A stretch of DNA of 64,000 nt from an uncultured Prevotellaceae bacterium (lineage in GTDB: Bacteria; Bacteroidota; Bacteroidia; Bacteroidales; Bacteroidaceae), in contig CALDLA010000007.1 of NCBI GenBank assembly GCA_937898415.1, forward strand, positions 1 through 64,000, given 5' to 3'. Made by a program: the position numbers and the translations under genes. Each line of letters starts with the position of its first letter. Position 1 is the stretch's first letter. The notes under the pieces are model-generated. The model searched no databases. It saw only the letters and a list, made by a program, of their open reading frames with translations, and was not told the origin of the DNA. Below are positions 8,181-17,185 of the stretch, piece by piece.

Positions 8181-9146
8181 AATGGCTAGTTTCTTCACTG
8201 TGGCAGCAAAAGCGGTTTCGTTACATCTTTCACTTAGAAATGCGTGAAACGCAGTTGCCTTCTCACGTCTTTCTTCTTCGTGCGACAGATAGTAGCGGAT
8301 GGCATCCCGCCACTGACTCACGTCCTTGCCTATTCGCTGGCTATCATCAAAGTATTCCTGTGTCGTCGGCGTGTCACTGGTCAGGATCATCTTGTTGTTG
8401 GCAGCAGCCTCGAACATGACAATCAATCCCTGTGGCGATTCGCAATCAATCGGCATACACACTATCTTCGACTGACACAGGCACTTCATAAACCGCTCAT
8501 ACGGAATATCCGTCAGCACTTTCGCGTTCGTCGGGAAATCCTTGTCGCCCATATTCCCGAAGTACCGTTCCTTCATCTTCCCCATCATCACCATATAGAA
8601 CTTCACCTCAGGTGTCGCCTTGACGATTTCCATCATCAACGGCCAGTCACGTCCATAACACCCACCACAGAACACGATGTCCTTCTCACTCTCTGCGAAC
8701 TGCGGCATCTCATAATAGTCATGATACACATCATGCAACAATGTATATTTCACATCAATGCCTAACTTGCTGTTCAGCCATTCCCCATAGTGCCGCGAAG
8801 TAACGGTTGCCTTGAAGTTCTGGGCCAGAAAAGCCCGTTTGTACAGGAACGAAGCCATACGGTTCTTCAGTGTTGGCTTCTGCTTGAGCAGGATATTGAT
8901 ACAAATGATATTCCTTTTCAGATGTAGCAGATGGCATATCCACCAGCATAGCACCGCCTGCACATCATACCAGCAGACTATCGTATCGTCCTTCTTCGAC
9001 CTCCACACGACAGGTATGCTCCCACTCAGGTAGCGTAGCACCCGCTGCTTATAGTCCTTTGAGAACAGTACCCTGCAATCTGGTCCAAGAGCCCTTTGCA
9101 GATACTCATAATCCCAATGCGACCACTGAAAAAGGAGGTATGTCAT
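8172..9146 (-). CDS. Glycosyltransferase, GT4-like
   Basis: 324 aa. The C-terminal half has the GT-B nucleotide-sugar pattern: KDIVFCGGCYGRDWPLM opening a Rossmann unit, YERFMKCLCQSKIVCMPI, then SPQGLIVMFEAAANNKMIL with the conserved E and a following DTPTTQEYF. The N-terminal half is divergent. It probably adds a sugar late in the surface-polysaccharide repeat unit at the inner membrane. Its start overlaps the stop of the WecG-like gene (ATGA). It is the most distal gene of the long minus-strand polysaccharide locus. Confidence 0.75.
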   Translation of the reverse strand: MTYLLFQWSHWDYEYLQRALGPDCRVLFSKDYKQRVLRYLSGSIPVVWRSKKDDTIVCWYDVQAVLCWWICHLLHLKRNIICINILLKQKPTLKNRMASFLYKRAFLAQNFKATVTSRHYGEWLNSKLGIDVKYTLLHDVYHDYYEMPQFAESEKDIVFCGGCYGRDWPLMMEIVKATPEVKFYMVMMGKMKERYFGNMGDKDFPTNAKVLTDIPYERFMKCLCQSKIVCMPIDCESPQGLIVMFEAAANNKMILTSDTPTTQEYFDDSQRIGKDVSQWRDAIRYYLSHEEERREKATAFHAFLSERCNETAFAATVKKLAIYG

Positions 9147-9892
9147 GCAAATGGATCCTTGTATAGTCCCATTAACTGTTTACCGAAATACCAGAAGAAC
9201 TGCATATCCTGAATGAAGTACCGTCGGAACAGCCTGCGAGGTTCCTGGCAGAACCGCCAGAACCATTCCATTCCCATACGTTGCAACCACAACGGACAAC
9301 GCTTCACCGTTCCCGCCTCAAAGTCCACGGTTGCTCCCAGCGCCATGAAAAGCCTCACATTTGACATCTGTTGCCGATGCCCGGTAATCCACACCTCCTG
9401 CTTTGGCGACGTTGCACACACCACCAGCACCGTAGCCCCCGAGGCCCTCACCATCTCAACCAGTTGCTTACTTTCAGCTTCATCCTCCACGAACTGAAAC
9501 GATGGGCTGTGAGCCCCCACCACCATCTCCCGGCCAATCCTCCTGTTGACATTCTCCTTCGCCTTCTGCGGCACACCCTCCTTACCTCCTAAAATGAAAA
9601 TCCTGCAACCCTCATCCTCTCGATGAAAGTCACAGAAATCCTCAAACAGCGTGCTCCCCGGTATCGATTCCGTGATGCGATGCCTTAGCAGGCGCGACAT
9701 CCTGTGCAGTATCACACTGTCGCAGACCACCCAGTCCGCCTGCCGGTACGCCCGATAAAACTCCCTATCCTTCTGCAGTCTTACCAGATGATCCACGTTC
9801 GGTGTGAACACCACCCCCTTTTTCAGCCTCTCCAGCAGCTCCTGTTTTCTGACAGACAGTATATCAACATTCAGTATCCTTACTTCAGCCAT
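9143..9892 (-). CDS. WecG/TagA/CpsF-family glycosyltransferase (GT26)
   Basis: 249 aa, full family length. FTPNVDHLVRLQKDREFYRAY, DSVILHRMSRLL, the RIFILGGKEG strand and VVCATSPKQEVWI match the GT26 core, and the C-terminal GMEWFWRFCQEPRRLFRRY is the membrane-associated tail of this family. GT26 enzymes transfer ManNAc(A)-like or glucosyl residues to lipid-linked intermediates. One of three GT26 genes in this locus. Confidence 0.9.
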   Translation of the reverse strand: MAEVRILNVDILSVRKQELLERLKKGVVFTPNVDHLVRLQKDREFYRAYRQADWVVCDSVILHRMSRLLRHRITESIPGSTLFEDFCDFHREDEGCRIFILGGKEGVPQKAKENVNRRIGREMVVGAHSPSFQFVEDEAESKQLVEMVRASGATVLVVCATSPKQEVWITGHRQQMSNVRLFMALGATVDFEAGTVKRCPLWLQRMGMEWFWRFCQEPRRLFRRYFIQDMQFFWYFGKQLMGLYKDPFA

Positions 9893-9902
9893 CTGACATC
9901 TT

Positions 9903-10032
9903 CACCCTGAACCATAATTGGTCATTCACTATAAGTATCCGTGAACCATTAACCATTCACCTTGAATCATGAAACATTAACCATTAACCATGAACCCTGA
10001 ACCATAATCCATGAACCCTGAACCATTAACCA
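9903..10032. repeat. 7-bp degenerate tandem words
   Basis: AACCATT/AACCATG/AACCCTG units reach the stop codon of the 39-aa gene that follows; the TAA of that gene lies in the array. The rest of the gap to 10335 carries two small ORFs listed separately and TTTCTGTG words at 10303-10330. Confidence 0.85.
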
Positions 10033-10152
10033 TTAACCATGAATATAATAGTACATCACCCCCCAAATGCCAAGTATCGTCAATATCATTAACACGATAA
10101 GGACATAAGCCAAAATATGATAACGATTTAATTTTTTCTTTTCTTCTTCCAT
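10033..10152 (-). CDS. Small single-span membrane protein, 39 aa
   Basis: ATG at 10152. The product starts MEEEKKKLNRYHI and continues with a hydrophobic segment (LAYVLIVLMILTILGIWGVM) ending in YYYIHG. The charged N-terminus with a single membrane span is typical of small bacterial membrane proteins. It lies between two GT26 glycosyltransferase genes on the same strand, and a partial second copy follows upstream at 10183-10287, which supports it as a real gene. Function unknown; it may assist membrane glycosyltransferases. Confidence 0.55.
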   Translation of the reverse strand: MEEEKKKLNRYHILAYVLIVLMILTILGIWGVMYYYIHG

Positions 10153-10182
10153 TTTGTGTATGTAATATTCAATCTATAACCA

Positions 10183-10287
10183 TTAATCATGAATCATGAA
10201 CCATGAACCATTAATGGTCATGAATCGTGAACCATGAACCATAAATTGCGCATAAGCCAGAATATGATAACGATTTAAACTTTTCAT
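10183..10287 (-). pseudogene. Truncated copy of the 39-aa membrane protein
   Basis: The frame starts MKSLNRYHILAYA, matching the KKLNRYHILAYV start of the intact neighbour, then runs into FMVHGSRFMT-type residues encoded by the 7-mer repeats. The membrane span has been replaced by repeat DNA, and the DNA match ends exactly where the repeats begin. Confidence 0.6.
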
Positions 10288-10335
10288 ACCATTTTTTAAT
10301 TTTTCTGTGATTTCTGTGTTTTCTGTGTGACAATT

Positions 10336-11046
10336 TCAACCAAGCCACTTCTCCCTAGCGAACTTCAACGGGAACAACACCCCAGCCTTTATATATCGTT
10401 TTCGTGTGTGCGGTTCCTTCCAAATACGGTAGACAAACCGCAGGTTCATCCTGTCTATCCACTTCGGATAATACTCCAGTCTGTTCTGCGATGCCTGATG
10501 GATAAACCCGCCACAGGTAAAGCCTGCGCCCTTGAAACCAGCCTCCTTCACCTTCAACAAGAACCGCTCCTGCCTAATAGCCCCCATACCCACTATCAGC
10601 AAGTCAGGTTGCAGTGCAGCAATATGTTGCGCCTCCAGCTGCTCCTCCTTTTCACTGTCAAAATATCCTTTCCTGAATCCCACGATGTCAATGCCTTTGT
10701 AGTGTTCGCGGATGACGCCGACAGCCCGTTCCAGCTGTTCCTCTCTGGCACCCACGATATATATCGAACGGCCATGCGCCACCACATCCTCCAGTAGTAC
10801 ACGCGCAAGCGATGTCATGTCAAAGCTACGCCTGCGCACCTTCACACCATACACCACTCTTATCGCCCACACCAGCAGCACCCCGTCAGCGAACAGTCCG
10901 TCCATCTGCCCGAACAGCTCCTGATGCCTCATTGCCTCCAGATACGACACCGGATTCAGAAACGAATAAATCCCTCCTTTGGTGCCAGCAAAAAAATCTG
11001 TGAGATCTGTCTCAACAATCTTCTCTACCAGCTTCGATCTCATCAT
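10336..11046 (-). CDS. WecG/TagA/CpsF-family glycosyltransferase (GT26)
   Basis: 236 aa. SFLNPVSYLEAMRHQELFGQ, DGLFADGVLLVW, SIYIVGAREEQL and LLIVGMGAIRQERFLLK are the GT26 core motifs, followed by GFTCGGFIHQAS and the basic tail EPHTRKRYIKAG. It is much closer to the copy at 15245 than to the one at 9143 (shared NPVSYL, CGGFI, EPHTRKRY). Its start overlaps the end of the GT14 gene by about 35 bp. Confidence 0.9.
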   Translation of the reverse strand: MMRSKLVEKIVETDLTDFFAGTKGGIYSFLNPVSYLEAMRHQELFGQMDGLFADGVLLVWAIRVVYGVKVRRRSFDMTSLARVLLEDVVAHGRSIYIVGAREEQLERAVGVIREHYKGIDIVGFRKGYFDSEKEEQLEAQHIAALQPDLLIVGMGAIRQERFLLKVKEAGFKGAGFTCGGFIHQASQNRLEYYPKWIDRMNLRFVYRIWKEPHTRKRYIKAGVLFPLKFAREKWLG

Positions 11047-11992
11047 CTATATAGTCCAGAGCAGGACTATCCTCCTCAAACTTCCTTGCAAACATCACCT
11101 CTCTTCCTTCTTCCATCTTCCATCTACCATCCCCCATCAACCATCTCACATCCTCCATCTCCAGCGTCTTCGGCGACCCGCCTTCACCACCTTCCCAGCA
11201 CACATAGTGCAGCATAGGTCTTATCGACGCTCTCATCTCTTCATTCGCCATTAGCATAGCCCCAAAAACCGTTTCGTCCGGCACGTGCGTATACCGATAG
11301 TAATCCCTGTATTCCGGGTGCCCGTCCCACGCCTCCAAGAGCCACCTCACCGTATTCATATTCAGCGCCATCCACATCTCGTTGAAACACACCGCCAATC
11401 CTTTCGGATATTCTCTTCGGTGCAGCCATGCCTTGCATGCGAAAGGCAACACATCACGTCTGTATCTTACTAAACGAAAAAAGCCCAAGATGGTCTTAGG
11501 CTTCACCGACCGAGGCTGTATCTTAGCCTTCATACGTCCGTCCTTCGGGTTCCTGCAGTCGAAAGTGTACGATATCAGTCGTTCCCTTCCGCCCCCTTCC
11601 GATTTTTTCTTCGGGTCTGGGATGGGGTAGATATTGATGAAATTATTGTCAGCATGCGACGTTAAGAAATCCCGGATCTCTTCACCACCTCTCAGCGGAT
11701 AGTCCTGTCCAGAGAGCAACACACAGTGTCCCGTCTGTCCTTCAGCCGCAATCTCCCTGAAGCAATGAAGGATGGTATCCACAATCGATAAGTTGCCCCA
11801 TCGGCAGGCCACCCTGTCTTTGATATATGTCACGCTGTCACTTTCAGGTATGGCATCCGTAAACTCCTCCATTCTGCACTTTTGGTCAACATGCACATAG
11901 CAATGCACCCCCTCCGCAGCCAACCTCCCCACCAGCCTCTTCACCTGCCTTGGTTTCTTATGCGCCAGAATAATATAGTTGACGATTCTCAT
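11012..11992 (-). CDS. GT14-family (core-2/I-branching type) glycosyltransferase
   Basis: About 326 aa from the ATG at 11992, chosen because it overlaps the stop of a 31-aa gene by ATGA; an in-frame start lies at 12010. MRIVNYIILAHKKPRQVKRL, YVHVDQKC, LSGQDYPL and NEMWMALNMNTVRWLL are diagnostic of the beta-1,6-N-acetylglucosaminyltransferase-like GT14 family. It probably adds a branch sugar. The C-terminal 45 residues are odd: WLMGDGRWKMEEGREVM is a translation of the CCATCTTCC words common in gaps here, so the tail has apparently been rewritten by repeat DNA while staying open. Confidence 0.85.
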   Translation of the reverse strand: MRIVNYIILAHKKPRQVKRLVGRLAAEGVHCYVHVDQKCRMEEFTDAIPESDSVTYIKDRVACRWGNLSIVDTILHCFREIAAEGQTGHCVLLSGQDYPLRGGEEIRDFLTSHADNNFINIYPIPDPKKKSEGGGRERLISYTFDCRNPKDGRMKAKIQPRSVKPKTILGFFRLVRYRRDVLPFACKAWLHRREYPKGLAVCFNEMWMALNMNTVRWLLEAWDGHPEYRDYYRYTHVPDETVFGAMLMANEEMRASIRPMLHYVCWEGGEGGSPKTLEMEDVRWLMGDGRWKMEEGREVMFARKFEEDSPALDYIDDEIEAGREDC

Positions 11993-12084
11993 CGCCTTGC
12001 GAACAACCAAATAAAGAAACCCATCAACACTGCTACTTCGAGAGCAAGAATGATATACCCCCAGTATACCCTTTCAAATTTCAT
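11989..12084 (-). CDS. Small single-span membrane protein, 31 aa
   Basis: ATG at 12084, product MKFERVYWGYIILALEVAVL and on to FFIWLFARR. It is one hydrophobic helix with a basic end. The stop overlaps the GT14 start (ATGA), so it is translationally coupled to that gene, and it begins 16 bp after the end of the GHMP/UXS fusion. Too short for homology assignment. Position and coupling support expression; function unknown. Confidence 0.55.
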   Translation of the reverse strand: MKFERVYWGYIILALEVAVLMGFFIWLFARR

Positions 12085-12099
12085 AATCTTTCCTTTTGA

Positions 12100-14169
12100 T
12101 TAGAGTGTGGTCTTGAAATACTCGATAGTCTTCTTCAGACCCTCATCAAGCTTCACTTTCGGTTCCCAGTCGAGTTTCTCCTTGGCCAAGGTGATGTCTG
12201 GGCGGCGCATCTTTGGGTCATCCTGAGGCAGAGGCTGAAAGACGATCCTGCTCTTCGAGCCAGTAAAGTCAATCACCTTCTCTGCCAGCTCCAGCATCGT
12301 GAACTCACCGGGATTGCCGATGTTCACAGGACCCGTGAAATCATCATCACTCTCCATCATGCGAACCATGCCCTCCACGAGGTCTGAGACATATTGGAAG
12401 GAGCGCGTCTGCTGACCATCGCCAAAGATAGTGATATCCTCACCACGCAATGCCTGCATGATGAAGTTCGACACCACGCGACCATCATGCTGCGCCATGC
12501 GAGGGCCATAAGTATTAAAAATTCGAATCACCTTGATGCGCACATTATGCTGACGATGATAGTCAAAGAACATCGTTTCTGCACAACGCTTGCCCTCATC
12601 ATAGCACGAACGGATACCAATCGGGTTCACATTCCCCCAATAGCTTTCATACTGCGGATGAACCGATGGATCGCCATATACCTCGCTTGTCGACGACTGA
12701 AGAATCTTACACTTCGTACGACGTGCCAGTCCCAGCATATAGTAAGCACCGAAAATACTCGTTTTCGTAGTCTGTATCGGGTCATGCTGATAGTGTATCG
12801 GAGAAGCCGGACAGGCAAGGTTATATATCTCATCCACCTCAGCCCAATACGGCTGGCACACATCGTGGCGCACAATCTCAAAGTTGGGTCTGCCCAAAAG
12901 ATGCCACACATTCTCCTTCGAACCCGTATAGAAATTATCGAGACAGATTACATCATGTCCCTCGTTTACCAGTCTCTCACACAAATGCGATCCGATAAAT
13001 CCTGCACCGCCTGTCACTAAAATTCTTTTCATTGTCTTGCTTCCTCCTGAATATTGATAACCTAAACTTATTTTCCCTTTTTCTTCTACGTAGGTGTTCT
13101 GCGGATAGAGTCCGCTGCATGATTCTGGTTGCAGCGTCAACGCGTAAGCCTTCATGCCCTTCCCATTCAGATAGGCAATCAACCGGAACTGGCATTCTTG
13201 ATCCTTGGCCAGGAACTGCACAGAGCCATCACCCTGCGAACCTACCCCTTTGCCGCCATACGTCAGTCGTCCGATTTCCGGGTCTGACAGCGTCTCATGC
13301 AGTTTCGGCGAGGTCAGTTCCTCGGGACACATCGGTGCCACGTTGCTATCAAACAGCTGCTGTGCCTCCACCATCAACTTTCCAAGAGCCTGTGCATCGC
13401 CTTTCTCCATATACGCTATGGCGCGGTCGATTATTTTTTTGTTTAGCTCACCTAAAGCCCTTTGTTCCCTCTCCTCCATCTCGTTGGAGACGAACGGGAA
13501 GCCCTTATTTAGGTCGCGCAGGATCCTGATGGTATCCTTTTCAGCACAGAGGTCAGCAAATACCCAGTAGAACGATCCACCCAATTTCATCGTCTTCACC
13601 TCCACCTCCTCACCGTCAAAGGTCATCAGGTTCGGCCTTACACCAAAGGCACAAGCCTGATCCAGACGGCCACAGCGCGAACTCGTGCGCAACTCCCCAA
13701 GATAGGCAATGTTCATCTCGCCCATCGTGTTCAGATTCAGGTGATAAAGCTGATTAAAAGCACGCGCCACCAGCACGCAGATAGCGGCAGACGATGACAG
13801 TCCGCTCTTCATGGGCAGTGTCATCGACTTCAGTGTAATCTTCACACCGCCCACCTTATACCATTCCAACATATACGAGGCCACACCGGCGCAGTAGCTG
13901 AAGAATGACCCGCTACGGGCAATCCCCTTCAATTCCTGCTCATCCATCTGGCAACTAAAGTCCTGCCATACATCCAAAATCTCAGGAGCCTCACTATACA
14001 TTTCGAAGACTGTACTCTTTTCCGCCTCTGCATAGATACCCTGTTCGATACCTGTCACTATCGATGCGCCCGGCACGATATCGGCATTCATCGATCGATA
14101 CTTACCAGCCCAATCTGTATGTTCCCCAAAAAGGCACAGCCTCCCCGGCACAAATAATTTCAGTTTCAT
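12100..14169 (-). CDS. Fusion of a GHMP sugar kinase and UDP-glucuronate decarboxylase (UDP-xylose synthase type)
   Basis: 689 aa in one open frame. Residues 1-375 are a GHMP kinase of galactokinase type: PGRLCLFGEHTDWAG (8-22), the ATP loop SGLSSSAA (122-129) and GGKGVGSQGDGS near 305. Residues 380-689 are a short-chain dehydrogenase of UDP-xylose synthase type: GGAGFIGSHLCERL, LACPASPIHYQ, SSTSEVYGDP, catalytic YDEGK and NTYGPRM. The first domain probably phosphorylates a free sugar; the second converts UDP-GlcA to UDP-xylose (family knowledge). An internal ATG at 13032 begins the second domain and is preceded by GGAGGA at SD distance, so a separate decarboxylase may also be made. The two are usually separate genes. 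Fusion through loss of an intervening stop is the likely origin. Confidence 0.85.
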   Translation of the reverse strand: MKLKLFVPGRLCLFGEHTDWAGKYRSMNADIVPGASIVTGIEQGIYAEAEKSTVFEMYSEAPEILDVWQDFSCQMDEQELKGIARSGSFFSYCAGVASYMLEWYKVGGVKITLKSMTLPMKSGLSSSAAICVLVARAFNQLYHLNLNTMGEMNIAYLGELRTSSRCGRLDQACAFGVRPNLMTFDGEEVEVKTMKLGGSFYWVFADLCAEKDTIRILRDLNKGFPFVSNEMEEREQRALGELNKKIIDRAIAYMEKGDAQALGKLMVEAQQLFDSNVAPMCPEELTSPKLHETLSDPEIGRLTYGGKGVGSQGDGSVQFLAKDQECQFRLIAYLNGKGMKAYALTLQPESCSGLYPQNTYVEEKGKISLGYQYSGGSKTMKRILVTGGAGFIGSHLCERLVNEGHDVICLDNFYTGSKENVWHLLGRPNFEIVRHDVCQPYWAEVDEIYNLACPASPIHYQHDPIQTTKTSIFGAYYMLGLARRTKCKILQSSTSEVYGDPSVHPQYESYWGNVNPIGIRSCYDEGKRCAETMFFDYHRQHNVRIKVIRIFNTYGPRMAQHDGRVVSNFIMQALRGEDITIFGDGQQTRSFQYVSDLVEGMVRMMESDDDFTGPVNIGNPGEFTMLELAEKVIDFTGSKSRIVFQPLPQDDPKMRRPDITLAKEKLDWEPKVKLDEGLKKTIEYFKTTL

Positions 14170-14200
14170 CTAATTATCAATTCTCATGAATTCTCAATTT

Positions 14201-15229
14201 CTACATAATTCCTTCTTCTCTCAGACGCTTCTGCCAGTTCCAGGCATTCAGCAGCGTCTCCTTCAGAGACACCACAGCCTTCCAGCCCAACACTTCATTG
14301 GCCTTAGTGCAGTCAGCGTATACCTGCTCCACATCGCCTGGTCTGCGAGGTGCTATCTTGTAGTTCAACTTCACACCTGTAGCCTCTACAAAGGCGTGTA
14401 CTAACTCAAGCACTGAAACACCATTTCCGGTACCGAGGTTGAACACCTCCACTTTTTCTGCATTCTTCTCCAAGATTCGTGTGATAGCCAACACATGTGC
14501 CTTGGCCAGGTCCACCACGTCAATATAGTCACGAATGCAGGAACCGTCACGGGTGTTATAATCATCACCGAATACACTCAGCTGCTCACGGATGCCCATA
14601 GCTGTCTGCGTAATATATGGGACCAGATTCAAGGGTACGCCGATAGGCAGCTCTCCAATCAATGATGTGGGATGTGCGCCAATAGGATTGAAATAGCGAA
14701 GCAAAATACTCTTGATAGGAACTCCGGCAGCCACTGTGTCGCGGATAATCTCCTCACAGATCTGCTTCGTGTTTCCGTATGGGCAGTTGGCAGGTAATAT
14801 TGGGCTCTGCTCATTCACTGGCACATGTTCGGGCTGACCATACACAGTACAACTGGAAGAGAACACTATACCTTTCACCCCATACTCTGGCATCAGGTCA
14901 AGCAGGTTCAACAGCGACACAAGATTATTCCTATAGTACTCACGCGGCTTCTCCGTCGACTCTCCTACTGCCTTATAGGCCGCAAAGTGGATAATCGCCT
15001 CGATGTCGCCATACTTCTTGAATATTCCGGTCATAGCCTCCTTGTCACAACAGTCTATCTGTTCGAAGGCAGGCTTCTTGCCAGTAATCTTGGCGATATT
15101 ACCTATCACGTCAGCCGACGCATTGAAAAGGCTATCTACTATCACAGGCTCATAGCCTGCATTCTGTAATTCCACTACGGTGTGCGAGCCAATAAACCCG
15201 GCACCACCGGTCACTAATATCTTTTTCAT
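14201..15229 (-). CDS. galE: UDP-glucose 4-epimerase
   Basis: 342 aa, the usual GalE length. It opens MKKILVTGGAGFIGSHTVVE (NAD site) and has HFAAYKAVGES, the SSSCTVYG strand, catalytic YGNTK, RYFNPIGAHP and DGSCIRDYIDVVDLA, all standard GalE motifs. It interconverts UDP-glucose and UDP-galactose (or the GlcNAc forms), supplying galacto-configured donors to the neighbouring glycosyltransferases. It lies between a GT26 gene and the kinase/decarboxylase fusion with short gaps, so it is part of the polysaccharide operon. Confidence 0.95.
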   Translation of the reverse strand: MKKILVTGGAGFIGSHTVVELQNAGYEPVIVDSLFNASADVIGNIAKITGKKPAFEQIDCCDKEAMTGIFKKYGDIEAIIHFAAYKAVGESTEKPREYYRNNLVSLLNLLDLMPEYGVKGIVFSSSCTVYGQPEHVPVNEQSPILPANCPYGNTKQICEEIIRDTVAAGVPIKSILLRYFNPIGAHPTSLIGELPIGVPLNLVPYITQTAMGIREQLSVFGDDYNTRDGSCIRDYIDVVDLAKAHVLAITRILEKNAEKVEVFNLGTGNGVSVLELVHAFVEATGVKLNYKIAPRRPGDVEQVYADCTKANEVLGWKAVVSLKETLLNAWNWQKRLREEGIM

Positions 15230-15244
15230 ATTTTTCTAATTTGA

Positions 15245-15964
15245 TTATCCAAAGAACTTCTCCCATACAAAACGTACAGGGAAGACAAATCCTGCTACCA
15301 AATAACGTTTCCTCGTATGAGGTTCCTTATACATACGATACATAAATCTAATATTCATACGGTTTATCCAATTGGGATAATACTTCTCACAATTATAGTC
15401 AGCAATTTGACGAATAAATCCTCCGCAACTAAATCCGACTCCATCAAACCCTGCATCTCTGCACATCAGAAGAAAGCGTTCCTGAAGGATGCTCCCTAAT
15501 CCACAGATTAGAATATTTGGATGATTCTGTACTATCTCCTTTGCGTAGTCCATCATCTCCTGTTCATCGGAAAAGAAGCCGTTTCTGCAACACTTCCACT
15601 CTATCTTGGGATACCAACTGGAGAATTTTTGAATCGCTCTATCCAATTGTTCTTGAGAGCTTCCTATTACACAAATTGATTTTTCATTCAAATTGGCATG
15701 TTCGAACACCTCTGGGAAAAAACCAACCATATCCGGACTTCGTCTGGTTATACGCTTTCCATAACACAAATGAACAGCAACAGTCATCAGCGACCCATCC
15801 ACAAAAAGCCCATCCATGAATGAGTACAACTCTTTGTGCTTCAATGCATCTAAATATGACACAGGGTTCACATAAGAAAACACCTTTCCCTTCATCGGGA
15901 TGATATCTTTAATCTTATATCCCTCTGTTTCTATAATTCTATTAACAATCTGTGACTTTATCAT
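15245..15964 (-). CDS. WecG/TagA/CpsF-family glycosyltransferase (GT26)
   Basis: 239 aa. SYVNPVSYLDALKHKELYSF, DGLFVDGSLMTVAV, SICVIGSSQEQLDRAI, LICGLGSILQERFLL and GFSCGGFIRQIADY form the GT26 core; EPHTRKRYLVAGFVFP is the tail. Its closest relative here is the copy at 10336-11046. The start codon shares one base with the stop of the GT4 gene upstream (TAATG), so the two are co-translated. Confidence 0.9.
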   Translation of the reverse strand: MIKSQIVNRIIETEGYKIKDIIPMKGKVFSYVNPVSYLDALKHKELYSFMDGLFVDGSLMTVAVHLCYGKRITRRSPDMVGFFPEVFEHANLNEKSICVIGSSQEQLDRAIQKFSSWYPKIEWKCCRNGFFSDEQEMMDYAKEIVQNHPNILICGLGSILQERFLLMCRDAGFDGVGFSCGGFIRQIADYNCEKYYPNWINRMNIRFMYRMYKEPHTRKRYLVAGFVFPVRFVWEKFFG

Positions 15965-17073
15965 TAGATTAAATCAATATTTTTCCTATAAATCTGCTCC
16001 AGCATTTCCGCCGAATATATTATGTCATAGCCTGCTGCCTTTATTCTGTCTGCATAGCTTTTCCTTTCGTGCTGCGTCTTGGAGGCCTGTTTAATCTCTT
16101 TTTCCCAAAGCTCTGTGCCTTGGTCTATAGGTAGTAGTTTCACAAGATCTGTGATATTAACCTCAAGAGAAACATTATCCGACATCAGCAGAGGCAATCC
16201 TGTAGCCTGAGCCTCTACAGCTGTAATGGGGAATCCCTCATAAAGCGATGGCATACAGAATACATCCATTGCCATCATTAACCGTGGCACATCATTCCGA
16301 CAGCCAAGGAATAACACATTATTTGATATAGACAGCTGCTTAGCTTCTTTTTGGGCATTTTCCAAAAGTTCTCCATCTCCTATCAACATCAATTTGAAAT
16401 CACATTTACCATCTCTCCCCAATTCATGCATCAACTGCAAAAGGAACTTCTGATTCTTCACTTCTGTAAACATACCCACATGCCCCAAGACGATGCAATT
16501 CTCTTCTATTCCTAACTCACTTCTAGCTTCTGTCCTAAACCTTTCGTCAAAAAGATATCTACTGGTATCGATGCAATTAGGGATCACGGTAAACTTTTTT
16601 TTCTTGCCATACATCCATTGCCCTGCCTTATAGCCACACGCCAAGCGTTCGTCAGCAAATAAATTGACAAGAGGACGTAAAATCTTATGGATAGTATTGT
16701 GATTCCCTTGAGTATTATGACTATGTGTCGCAATCTTTTTTACGCCTGCTAACTTGGCCATAATCATTTCCAAGAGTATAGCAGCACTACTGCCATGCAC
16801 ATGCAAAACATCTATCTTCTCTTGCTTCAAATACCGGTAGAAATTTATGGCAAATGCAAGCGCTCCATTGCCCTTGCTGATAAACAGAGACTTGTCACCA
16901 TCCTTGCACCAGTCTTGTACATATCCGTCCACCACTTCCCTTAGGCTGTGGATAGAAGAATATATCAGATGGTATCTGACATTCTCATGGCCAAAGAATC
17001 GATGATTGTTCATCACAAACATCGATATACCATCAGTGCCAAAAGCTGAATTACAAACTAAAGCTACTTGCAT
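15964..17073 (-). CDS. Glycosyltransferase, GT4 family (EpsF-like)
   Basis: 369 aa GT-B enzyme. The N-terminal GTDGISMFVMNNHRFF and HVHGSSAAILLEMIMAKLAG, with THSHNTQG, match the acceptor domain of EpsF/GT4 enzymes. The C-terminal LGHVGMFTEVKNQKFLL, LIGDGELLE and MPSLYEGFPITAVEAQATGL (the conserved EX7E) form the nucleotide-sugar site. It probably extends the lipid-linked repeat unit at the cytoplasmic face. The 112-bp gap upstream holds no clear gene. Confidence 0.9.
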   Translation of the reverse strand: MQVALVCNSAFGTDGISMFVMNNHRFFGHENVRYHLIYSSIHSLREVVDGYVQDWCKDGDKSLFISKGNGALAFAINFYRYLKQEKIDVLHVHGSSAAILLEMIMAKLAGVKKIATHSHNTQGNHNTIHKILRPLVNLFADERLACGYKAGQWMYGKKKKFTVIPNCIDTSRYLFDERFRTEARSELGIEENCIVLGHVGMFTEVKNQKFLLQLMHELGRDGKCDFKLMLIGDGELLENAQKEAKQLSISNNVLFLGCRNDVPRLMMAMDVFCMPSLYEGFPITAVEAQATGLPLLMSDNVSLEVNITDLVKLLPIDQGTELWEKEIKQASKTQHERKSYADRIKAAGYDIIYSAEMLEQIYRKNIDLI

Positions 17074-17185
17074 AATTACACAATAATATCTCTTAAATAA
17101 TTATCTGATTTTATTGCAGGTTGTCCAGAACGCCTTTATCCAAAAATACTACCGCTGCCGCCATAGTAACATTTTTACTTAAACA

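Noticed and set aside
1326..10250. Regular short repeats that might be a CRISPR array
   Set aside because: Units are 7 bp, contiguous and degenerate, with no 30-bp spacers and no cas genes.
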